NCBI GenBank assembly: GCA_024638545.1
Contig: JAHEKD010000142.1
Coordinates: 1-6,774, forward strand
DNA length: 6,774 bases
Direction of reading: 5' to 3'
Source of the DNA: Gammaproteobacteria bacterium
GTDB lineage: Bacteria > Pseudomonadota > Gammaproteobacteria > Arenicellales > JAHEKD01
Shown: in pieces, positions 1-5,955 of the stretch
How positions within the stretch are numbered: position 1 is the first letter of the stretch
How the letters are laid out: every line of letters begins with the position of its first letter
Translations under genes and position numbers: made by a program
Notes under the pieces: model-generated
Databases searched by the model: none
Seen by the model: the letters and a program-made list of their open reading frames with translations, nothing else
Told to the model about the DNA's origin: nothing

Positions 1-459
1 CAGCAGGAAATTTGGTGTAGCCAGGCCAATGAATCCGAGTAGACTTAATCCATAATCACCCCAGCTGTATTGATGCGTTGCCGAGTAGATTCCAATAGGA
101 AAAGCGATTATCCAGGTGAATAATATAGTTACTAGTGAAATTATGATCGTTAAAAACATTCGGTCACCGACGACTTCCCTTACCGGCAAGTCGAATTCGA
201 AGGAGTAGCCCAGGTCACCTTTTAACATGCCGGTTGCCCAGACAAAATATTGCTCATACATTGGCTTGTCCAGACCGTATTCCTGCCTGAGGAATTTGAT
301 TTTATCCTGATCGACAGATTCTCCCTGGCTTTGCAGTTCTGCGATATAGCTTTCAAGATAGTCACCGGGCGGTAATTGAATAATAATGAACACTAAAATA
401 CTGATCACCAACAGCGTGGGAATCATCATCAGCAAACGTTTGAAAATAAATCCAATCAT
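1..459 (-). CDS. DppB/OppB-type ABC transporter permease, N-terminal part (cut by left window edge)
   Basis: This is the first 153 residues of an inner-membrane permease of a dipeptide/oligopeptide-class ABC importer; the reading frame is open to base 1, so the C-terminal half, including the coupling loop that contacts the ATPase, is missing. A positively charged N-terminus (FKRLL) leads into a first membrane helix at about residues 11-29, followed by PPGD. A periplasmic segment then holds the family hallmarks YGLDKPMYEQY (61-71) and KGDLGYSF (80-87). A second helix spans about 102-125 and a third begins near 135 (GFIGLATPNF). DppB-family proteins are usually somewhat over 300 residues, so about half is present. 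The ATG lies 5 bp after the stop of the solute-binding protein gene, with a GGAG 11 bases upstream inside that gene, so it is co-transcribed and probably translationally coupled. A partner DppC-type permease is expected further left. The substrate cannot be inferred from this fragment. Confidence 0.93.
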   Translation of the reverse strand, partial: MIGFIFKRLLMMIPTLLVISILVFIIIQLPPGDYLESYIAELQSQGESVDQDKIKFLRQEYGLDKPMYEQYFVWATGMLKGDLGYSFEFDLPVREVVGDRMFLTIIISLVTILFTWIIAFPIGIYSATHQYSWGDYGLSLLGFIGLATPNFLL

Positions 460-464
460 CAGGA

Positions 465-2375
465 TTAGTTCTCCAACCAGAAGATATCAGGATGATAGAC
501 CCCAAAGTATGATGTCGGCAACCATGCATATATGGCTCTCTCGGGGACGTTTACCAGATTGCTATTTATTACAACAGGTTGGGGTACTGAATTAATAATT
601 CCGATGGTATATACCTGCTCACAATAAATATCGAGCATCTTTTTCCAGATTTTCTCGCGTTCAGACGAGCTGGCGGTCAACCGCCATTGATTGTTTAACT
701 CGAATAGCTCAATTGCTCCTTCAAGGTCAGGCTGTTCTCCGACTTCGCCTTTTGTTTCATAATATTGGCCCCATCTTGGCCACTGAAACTGATCCTGGCG
801 AGTAGGTGCTAGCTCATGTGGACTCATGTCAGCAGTGGGTAGTCCGTTTTCAATCCCGCTCCAGATTGACATCATTGCATCACCTGAGAATACCCGTTCT
901 CTAAAGACTTCACGTTGTGACGGCTTGGTGTAAATTTTTATCCCGAGCTTCAACCAGCTGTCATGGATCAGTTCGAGGATATCTGTTTCTTCAGTACTTT
1001 CACCTGCTGTGTGAATGATAATTTCCAGCGGTTTCCCATCCGGCCGCAGTCTCAGGCCTTTACTGTTACGCTCGGTTAAAGAAATTTCATCGAGCAACCT
1101 GTTTGCTTCCTCAGGGTCGTAGACAGCATAGCGTGACTGCAGATCCTGGGTATGAAAAGGGCTCTCCGGAAGCACCGTATTATTACTCTCATTGGATAAG
1201 CCAAAATAGACAACCTGGTTAATTTCATGCCGGTCAACACCCAGTGAGAGAGCCTGTCTGAAACGCGCATCTCTTACTAATTCCCGCCAGACAGGATCAT
1301 TGCTGTTTAAATTCGGATAAAGTGCCTTATGGGCGCCGTTGACTGTTTTCCACAGACGAACGTTAAAATTGTTGTTTTCTTCGCCCGCTTTCAGGAAGGT
1401 ATAGTTGTCCAGGCGCAGGTAGTGCCCCTGCAAATCCGTCTCACCTGAACCGGCTTTTGCCGGAATTAAACTGCCAGAGACTATATTGATAATGACTTCG
1501 TCAATATAGGGCATTTGCCTGCCGTTGATGTCAACCCGGTGAAAATAGGGATTGCGTTTGAATATATAGCGTTCTGCAGGTGGCTTGGTGGTGTTTATCC
1601 AGGGCTGGAGCGATGGAAGTTTGGGATTGGTTAATTTGTATTGACGTGCTTTTTTTAGAAACACGCCGGCCCAGTTGCGTTTGCCGGACTCCCTGGCATT
1701 TTCTTCGAGTTTGGCCGGGTCCGTATAGCTTGGATGGTATTTTCTTAAATAATGCGCCGGCTCATATATGAAGAGTGGACGTGGGCCTGCCAGTTCGGCC
1801 AGGAAGTACGGGTTCGGCGAATGCCAGCGGTAAATGACTGTGTACTCATCAGGAAATTCAACTTCAGGCGAGATGCCGTCAACGAGCAGAGACTTTGGCG
1901 GCCCAAACGGGTTTAAGTCCTTGTTGTTGGCAACATCTATCCAGAAAAATTTAAAATCCTCTGATGTAAAAGGTTCTCCATCAGACCAGCGATGCCCCTT
2001 TCGGAGGTGGAAAATGAATTCCTTGTTCTCATTGTTTTCAAAGGACTCGACAATATCGGCGATCAGCTCCAGGTTTTGGTTATAGCCAACAATACGTGAG
2101 TAACCGAAAACGACCATGCGTCTGATGTCTTTGTCCTTGGCCATTAACATTCTCATCCTGCCGCCATACTGACCGGGGGTTGAATTGCCTAGAGCTTCAT
2201 CCATGACCAGCGGTTTTTCAGGCAGGCGATCATCAATGGCGGGTAATTCACCGCTGTTCACCTGTTCAGAAAAGTAATCAGGCTCGATGGCGGCAATAGA
2301 CGATTGCCCCAGACAAATAAAAATAGCGAATACTAAAAATTTGATTAATTTTCGGCCTGTCAACTTTACTGTCAT
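465..2375 (-). CDS. Extracellular solute-binding protein, family 5 (SBP_bac_5), of an ABC importer
   Basis: Periplasmic ligand-binding subunit that would deliver substrate to the adjacent permease. The 636-residue protein begins with a Sec-type signal peptide: basic start (MTVKLTGRK), hydrophobic core at about 11-22, and a likely cut near SSIAA (25-29). The cysteine at 21 lacks a proper lipobox, so a soluble periplasmic protein is favoured over a lipoprotein. The hallmark of family 5 is clear at about 120-143: FHLRKGHRWSDGEPFTSEDF. Other conserved-looking stretches are RNPYFHRVDINGRQMPYID, an ALSLGVDRHEIN segment and LKLGIKIYTKPSQREVF. At 636 residues it is longer than DppA/OppA (about 510-540) and closer to a longer subfamily often linked to fused ATPases; I recall that subfamily from memory. 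Peptides are the default ligand, but family 5 also binds nickel, opines, sugars and phosphodiesters, so the ligand is open. The ATG is 3 bp after the upstream ATPase stop; no strong ribosome site is visible, consistent with coupled translation. Confidence 0.93.
   Translation of the reverse strand: MTVKLTGRKLIKFLVFAIFICLGQSSIAAIEPDYFSEQVNSGELPAIDDRLPEKPLVMDEALGNSTPGQYGGRMRMLMAKDKDIRRMVVFGYSRIVGYNQNLELIADIVESFENNENKEFIFHLRKGHRWSDGEPFTSEDFKFFWIDVANNKDLNPFGPPKSLLVDGISPEVEFPDEYTVIYRWHSPNPYFLAELAGPRPLFIYEPAHYLRKYHPSYTDPAKLEENARESGKRNWAGVFLKKARQYKLTNPKLPSLQPWINTTKPPAERYIFKRNPYFHRVDINGRQMPYIDEVIINIVSGSLIPAKAGSGETDLQGHYLRLDNYTFLKAGEENNNFNVRLWKTVNGAHKALYPNLNSNDPVWRELVRDARFRQALSLGVDRHEINQVVYFGLSNESNNTVLPESPFHTQDLQSRYAVYDPEEANRLLDEISLTERNSKGLRLRPDGKPLEIIIHTAGESTEETDILELIHDSWLKLGIKIYTKPSQREVFRERVFSGDAMMSIWSGIENGLPTADMSPHELAPTRQDQFQWPRWGQYYETKGEVGEQPDLEGAIELFELNNQWRLTASSSEREKIWKKMLDIYCEQVYTIGIINSVPQPVVINSNLVNVPERAIYAWLPTSYFGVYHPDIFWLEN
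471..474 (-). promoter_or_regulatory. Shine-Dalgarno site of the permease gene
   Basis: GGAG on the minus strand, located inside the last codons of the solute-binding protein gene, 11 bases before the permease ATG at 459. The spacing is slightly long, but it is the only purine-rich match there and supports the ATG chosen. Confidence 0.45.
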
Positions 2376-2378
2376 GGC

Positions 2379-4235
2379 TCAGCGTACCATGGTTTGTACT
2401 AAATGATTTGGCGCAACGGTCTGTAGCTGCGTTTGAATATTGATGTTAGCGGTATAGGGGCTCGGCCAGGCGGCGGGTTCCGAGGATTTCTCATCCATTA
2501 ATTTATTGAAATCCAGTGGTTTATCCAGATCGGGAAAAGGGACTGCATTTAAAAGTGCTTTGGTATACGGGTGAACCGGATTATTAAATAATTCCTCTTT
2601 GGGCGCAATTTCAACCAGCCGGCCCTTGCACATCACCGCAATACGATCAGCAATATAGTCGACCACAGCGAGATTATGAGAAATAAATATATAAGTAAGA
2701 TTCAGCTCTGACTGCAGATCCTTGAGCAAGTTCAGCACCTGCGCCTGTATTGAAACATCGAGCGCTGATACAGGTTCATCACAGATTATCAGGTCCGGCT
2801 TGAGAGCCAGCGTGCGAGCTATGCCGAGGCGTTGACGCTGCCCCCCGGAAAAACTGTGCGGATAGCGATTTAAAAATCGCGGGTCCAGACCGACCAGGCG
2901 CATCAATTCTTTGACCATTTCTATCTGGTAAGCTTCATCACCAATATTGTGTATTACCAGTGGTTCTCGAATAAGCTCATAAACACTCATCCGGGGGTTT
3001 AAAGAGCTGAATGGATCTTGAAAAATAAACTGCATCTTTCTTCTGAATCGGAACAGCTGTTCATCTGCGAGTTTAAGAACATCAATGGCTTCTTGCGTAT
3101 CATAGTAGCTGATTTCACCATGGCTGGGTTGCAATGCCTTCATCAAGATCTTTGAGAGCGTTGTTTTTCCGCAACCGCTCTCACCAACCAGTCCGAAACA
3201 CTCTCCACGGTTGACATCAAAGCTGACATCATCTACCGCACGAATGGTTCGATCCTCTTTTTTACCGAATAATGGATTGTGACGAATCTTAAACGTGCGT
3301 GTCAGATTTCTCACCTCCAGATGGACAGGATTTCTAAGGCTGCTGTCGGTAACTTGCTTATCCACCAGCAGGTGGCCTAATTCAGTTTCGATCTCCCGGA
3401 CGGGTTTCAGTCTTTCACCCGGTTTCATGTCGAAATGCGGCACAGCTTTAAGCAATGCTTTCAGATAGGGATGCCTTGGATTGTTGTATATCTGTGTGAC
3501 AGTACCGCTTTCCATAATTTCACCGTGATACATGACAACGACGTAATCCGCAATATTAGCGACAACACCCAGGTCATGAGTGATCAGTAATACAGTCATG
3601 TTTAATTCTTTCTGAATATCAGCAATCAGCTTCAGTATCTGCGCCTGAATCGTGACATCAAGCGCTGTTGTGGGCTCATCTGCGATTAGCAGGCTGGGCT
3701 TGCAAACCAGCGCCATTGCGATCATGGCTCGCTGCCTTAAACCTCCTGATAGTTCAAACGGATAGGTTTTTATTGCCCGGTCGGGGTCAGGGAATCCCAC
3801 CATATCGAGCATCTGGCGAGTCAATTTAGTTGCCTGTTTTGATTTCTCGGGCTGATGTAACAACACCGATTCACTGATTTGGTTGCCTATTGTGTGCAGA
3901 GGGGATAACGATACCATGGGTTCCTGAAAAATCATGGAGATTTTCCCGCCACGAATATCGCGCATCTGCGGGCCATCGACGTTCAGTTTTGCAATATCAA
4001 TCGGCGATTGCCCGGATGCCGTTTTCAAAAGGATTTCACCGTTTGAGATACGGGCAATTTTAGGAAGAATTTGCAGTATTGCCTGTGCTGTGACTGACTT
4101 ACCTGAACCTGATTCACCGACAAGCGCCACGGTTTTTCCATGTGGAATATTAAACGAAACATTCTTGACCGCAGGAATAATTCCTCCGTTTAGATCAAAA
4201 TCAACTTTCAGATTTTTGATTTCAAGAACATTCAT
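2379..4235 (-). CDS. Fused (two-domain) ABC transporter ATPase, dipeptide/oligopeptide class (DppD-DppF fusion, YejF/GsiA-like)
   Basis: Energises the importer encoded downstream by hydrolysing ATP on the cytoplasmic face; one 618-residue chain carries both nucleotide-binding domains. Domain 1 (about 3-266): Walker A GESGSGKS (40-47), Q-loop Q104, signature LSGGLRQR (162-169), Walker B LLIADEP (182-188), switch H220. Domain 2 (about 305-566): Walker A GESGCGKT (351-358), Q-loop Q406, signature FSGGQRQR (462-469), Walker B LIICDEP (482-488), H520. Each domain ends with the oligopeptide-transporter C-terminal motif, NNPRHPYLKALLKAVP (251-266) and NNPVHPYTKALLNAVP (551-566). All catalytic residues are intact in both halves, and the length fits GsiA-type fusions (about 620). 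A roughly 50-residue tail follows. The start is taken as ATG 4235; a TTG one codon earlier is also possible and an in-frame TGA lies four codons further up. No good ribosome site is visible. Its position before the binding protein is less common than after the permeases. Confidence 0.95.
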   Translation of the reverse strand: MNVLEIKNLKVDFDLNGGIIPAVKNVSFNIPHGKTVALVGESGSGKSVTAQAILQILPKIARISNGEILLKTASGQSPIDIAKLNVDGPQMRDIRGGKISMIFQEPMVSLSPLHTIGNQISESVLLHQPEKSKQATKLTRQMLDMVGFPDPDRAIKTYPFELSGGLRQRAMIAMALVCKPSLLIADEPTTALDVTIQAQILKLIADIQKELNMTVLLITHDLGVVANIADYVVVMYHGEIMESGTVTQIYNNPRHPYLKALLKAVPHFDMKPGERLKPVREIETELGHLLVDKQVTDSSLRNPVHLEVRNLTRTFKIRHNPLFGKKEDRTIRAVDDVSFDVNRGECFGLVGESGCGKTTLSKILMKALQPSHGEISYYDTQEAIDVLKLADEQLFRFRRKMQFIFQDPFSSLNPRMSVYELIREPLVIHNIGDEAYQIEMVKELMRLVGLDPRFLNRYPHSFSGGQRQRLGIARTLALKPDLIICDEPVSALDVSIQAQVLNLLKDLQSELNLTYIFISHNLAVVDYIADRIAVMCKGRLVEIAPKEELFNNPVHPYTKALLNAVPFPDLDKPLDFNKLMDEKSSEPAAWPSPYTANINIQTQLQTVAPNHLVQTMVR

Positions 4236-4271
4236 CAATAATGCAAATCAATTAATTAAGTGACAAGCTAG

Positions 4272-4280
4272 AGTATAGCA
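4272..4280 (-). promoter_or_regulatory. Candidate extended -10 promoter for the ABC importer genes
   Basis: Minus-strand TGCTATACT: an extended -10 (TGn plus TATACT, 5 of 6 to TATAAT) in the 46-bp gap between the phosphodiesterase stop and the ATPase start. Transcription would begin near 4265, leaving about 30 bases of leader. No convincing -35 lies at 16-18 bp, which extended -10 promoters tolerate. It could give the importer genes their own transcript; read-through from the phosphodiesterase gene is equally possible, since no terminator hairpin is seen. Confidence 0.28.
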
Positions 4281-4281
4281 A

Positions 4282-5196
4282 TTATTGTGCGAAAGTAGAC
4301 TTCCATTGCGAGGACGCAGCGGCGAGTTTATCCGGATAGTCAGAAATAATAGCATCGATTCTCCAGTTCATTATGCGAATCATTGTTGGCAGGTGATTTA
4401 CCGTCCAGGTCATTACTCTGAGATTACGATCATGCGCCGCCTTAATCCACGGCTTGGTAAGATTGATATAATTTGGTGCCCAGTAGTCAGCACCAAACTC
4501 TGCAACCATATCGACGACACAGTTATCAAAATCACGAATGTCCAGACCTGCATTCCACAGTGATGCCCTCTTTTTTCCAGGTGAGAGCGTATCCAGTACC
4601 GGGTCGATTGTGGTCAGACAGCTAATCGTCAAGGCACTGTCCATTCGTTTGACTGCCTGGATGACAGACCAGTTGAAAGATTGGACAATGCAGCGTTTAG
4701 AAATATTTAGTTTGTTGATTTCATTGACAATTATTTCCGCCAGATATACAGGGTCCGGACATAGATCGGGCGCAATGGGTGAATGCTTGATTTCAATATT
4801 TAATAGTGCATTATTCAAATTGCGCTGATCCAGATACTCCACTAGTTCATACAGGGTCGGAATAGTCTGGTCAGGCAGAGCGGTTTGTTTTCGAAAGCGA
4901 AGACCGTAGGCTGTATTTTTATTAATTCTGCCAAGCTTATACGATTTGAGTTGTTTCAGGTTCAAGCTGCGTACGGCCGGCCCGGATTTGTGAACCCAAT
5001 TATTGCTGGAATTTCGAGTGATGCCAGATTTCAATCTCAGGTCGTGATAGATGACAACCTGATCGTCCTTACTGAGCTGAACGTCAAATTCGATGCCGTG
5101 CATGCCATATTCGAACGGTTTGATTAGAGAAGGAAGCGTGTTTTCAGGGAGCAGGCCTCTGGCGCCGCGATGGCCTTGTAAGGAAATCTGTCGCAT
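4282..5196 (-). CDS. Glycerophosphodiester phosphodiesterase family protein (GDPD, UgpQ-like), cytoplasmic
   Basis: Predicted to hydrolyse glycerophosphodiesters, or a related phosphodiester, to glycerol 3-phosphate plus an alcohol, using a metal in a TIM-barrel fold. The 304-residue sequence has the family catalytic signature in order: GHRGARG with H9-R10, PENT (E18-N19-T20), EFDV with E36 and D38, YHD with H51-D52, then NIEIK (E135, K137) and the late motifs MTWTVN and IISDYPD. Every expected metal and acid-base position is present. There is no signal peptide, so it should act in the cytoplasm like UgpQ (about 247 residues) rather than the periplasm like GlpQ (about 358); the extra length sits mainly at about 55-115. 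The ATG is fixed by an in-frame TAA at 5206-5208 four codons upstream. It begins 30 bp from a divergent gene and ends 46 bp before the importer ATPase on the same strand, so its product may process what the importer brings in. True substrate unknown. Confidence 0.92.
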   Translation of the reverse strand: MRQISLQGHRGARGLLPENTLPSLIKPFEYGMHGIEFDVQLSKDDQVVIYHDLRLKSGITRNSSNNWVHKSGPAVRSLNLKQLKSYKLGRINKNTAYGLRFRKQTALPDQTIPTLYELVEYLDQRNLNNALLNIEIKHSPIAPDLCPDPVYLAEIIVNEINKLNISKRCIVQSFNWSVIQAVKRMDSALTISCLTTIDPVLDTLSPGKKRASLWNAGLDIRDFDNCVVDMVAEFGADYWAPNYINLTKPWIKAAHDRNLRVMTWTVNHLPTMIRIMNWRIDAIISDYPDKLAAASSQWKSTFAQ

Positions 5197-5199
5197 AAT
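5194..5199 (+). promoter_or_regulatory. Candidate -10 element for the Fe-S protein gene
   Basis: Plus-strand CATAAT (5 of 6 to TATAAT), overlapping the start codon of the divergent phosphodiesterase gene. Transcription would begin near 5206, about 20 bases before the ATG at 5227. No good -35 is seen at 16-18 bp upstream, so the call is weak. Confidence 0.2.
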
Positions 5200-5223
5200 C
5201 CGTCTTTAAATTGTTAAATCGCT

Positions 5224-5232
5224 ATTATGTCA
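5224..5232 (-). promoter_or_regulatory. Candidate extended -10 element for the phosphodiesterase gene
   Basis: Minus-strand TGACATAAT: TGn plus CATAAT (5 of 6 to TATAAT), overlapping the start codon of the divergent Fe-S protein gene. A weak -35, TTTATA (4 of 6), lies at 5248-5253 with an 18-bp spacer. Transcription would begin near 5217, about 20 bases before the ATG at 5196. Confidence 0.3.
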
Positions 5233-5955
5233 GAATCACATGTGACCTATAAAAATTTTGTTGCCGGATTGACCCAGGTTGGCCTTAACCTGTGCGCCAG
5301 CTTCAGGCTTGGTGAATTACCTGCCGTGATTATGGATTCACTGCCGTCAAAAGCTGAGGAACTCTATTGTTCATTATTACTTGTGGGCGCAAAAGGTGGT
5401 GATTTTTGGCAATACCTGCAAACTGTTGATGAAGTTGAGGAGCATCCATTCAATACCGTCAGTCAGCGTGTAACGGTTAAAATCCTGCGCAGCAGCTATC
5501 CCGGAATGAGGATTAAGTTCCTGTATCCTGGCACTGAGTATACAATTCCCCTTCAGCAGCTAGGTCGTCTTGCCGGCTGGGGCAGGCCATCGATGCTTGG
5601 GTTGGATATTCACGGGGAGTACGGTACATGGTTTGCCTATCGAAACGCCCTGTTGGTATCTGAACCATTACCGGCAACCCGGCAGGCCGCTGCAGCGCCG
5701 GTCTGTGAGGTGTGTATTGAAAAATCCTGTCGGTCAGCGTGTCCGGTTAAGGCAGTTAAATCATTCGGCAGTTTTAATATCACAGCCTGTACAGATCACA
5801 GGGTTGAGCGCAAATCAGGCTGTGAAGATAAATGTCTGTCCAGGCTCGCATGTCCGGTGGGTCGGGAATCTCGTTACTGTACCGACCAGCTTGCGCATCA
5901 CAGCCGCTTTTCTCTGGCCTCCATAAAACGTTACAAGGTAAACAACAAGTGGTAA
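5227..5955 (+). CDS. Uncharacterised iron-sulfur (ferredoxin-like) protein, distantly QueG-like
   Basis: A 242-residue protein with cysteine clusters expected to bind two [4Fe-4S] centres. Cluster 1 is C160-x2-C163-x4-C168-x3-C172-Pro; cluster 2 is C188-x10-C199-x3-C203-x5-C209-Pro. A further C218 follows. The N-terminal 150 residues have no cofactor motif I can name; the stretch PSMLGLDIHGEYGTWFAYRNALL (about 121-143) recalls the segment before the clusters in epoxyqueuosine reductase (QueG), but the protein is much shorter, lacks the QueG C-terminal repeats and should not be called QueG. From memory it matches a conserved proteobacterial ferredoxin family of unknown function. No signal peptide or membrane helix, so cytoplasmic. 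The ATG is the only plausible start, because an in-frame TAA sits at 5215-5217; no Shine-Dalgarno is visible in the 30-bp gap. It overlaps the following hydrolase gene by 7 bp, suggesting coupled expression and perhaps a shared task, such as electron transfer to or repair of a partner. Confidence 0.85.
   Translation: MSESHVTYKNFVAGLTQVGLNLCASFRLGELPAVIMDSLPSKAEELYCSLLLVGAKGGDFWQYLQTVDEVEEHPFNTVSQRVTVKILRSSYPGMRIKFLYPGTEYTIPLQQLGRLAGWGRPSMLGLDIHGEYGTWFAYRNALLVSEPLPATRQAAAAPVCEVCIEKSCRSACPVKAVKSFGSFNITACTDHRVERKSGCEDKCLSRLACPVGRESRYCTDQLAHHSRFSLASIKRYKVNNKW
5236..5245. repeat. Perfect 10-bp palindrome, possible operator
   Basis: TCACATGTGA reads identically on both strands. It lies in codons 4-7 of the Fe-S protein gene and also inside the spacer of the candidate promoter of the divergent phosphodiesterase gene, a typical place for a repressor site. 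It may equally be a chance result of the Ser-His-Val-Thr codons. Confidence 0.2.
5935..5939 (+). promoter_or_regulatory. Shine-Dalgarno site that sets the GTG start of the MBL-fold gene
   Basis: AAGGT inside the last codons of the Fe-S protein gene, with about 10 bases between its AAGG core and the GTG at 5949. No ATG occurs in this frame before residue 27, where the MBL fold has already begun, so this site favours the GTG. Confidence 0.5.

Noticed and set aside
386..595. Small plus-strand open frames opposite the importer and phosphodiesterase genes (for example 386-595, 1834-2085, 3934-4263, 4538-4828) and 5570-5926.
   Set aside because: They lie antisense to or out of frame with strongly supported genes, show no recognisable domains and have no convincing ribosome sites.
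2290..2375. Lipoprotein signal for the binding protein because of a cysteine at residue 21.
   Set aside because: The residues before the cysteine (AIFI) do not form a lipobox, which needs a small residue just before the cysteine; ordinary Sec cleavage near residue 29 fits better.
2376..2381. TGA read-through fusing ATPase and binding protein, since they share a frame.
   Set aside because: The binding protein has its own signal peptide and would be misplaced by a fusion; the arrangement is explained by tight gene packing.
2739..3666. Similar DNA stretches at about 2739-2766 and 3640-3666 as a direct repeat.
   Set aside because: They encode the same ABC motif region (ALDVSIQAQ and ALDVTIQAQ) in the two homologous ATPase domains, so this is protein homology and not a mobile repeat.
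4236..4238. TTG at 4238 as start of the ATPase gene.
   Set aside because: ATG follows immediately at 4235 and the family N-terminus (NVLEIKNLKV) fits it; TTG adds one residue and no better ribosome site.
4238..4266. TTGTCA and CATTAT on the minus strand with a 17-bp spacer, a textbook-looking promoter before the ATPase gene.
   Set aside because: The -10 ends 2 bases before the ATG at 4235, so transcription would start inside the coding region and there is no suitable downstream start codon.
5236..5245. CRP or FNR site at the palindrome.
   Set aside because: CRP sites read TGTGA-N6-TCACA and FNR sites TTGAT-N4-ATCAA; here the half-sites are in the inverted order with no spacer.
5227..5955. 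Calling the Fe-S protein epoxyqueuosine reductase (QueG).
   Set aside because: It is far shorter, lacks the QueG C-terminal repeat region and has different cysteine spacing; only a distant resemblance near residues 121-172 is seen.
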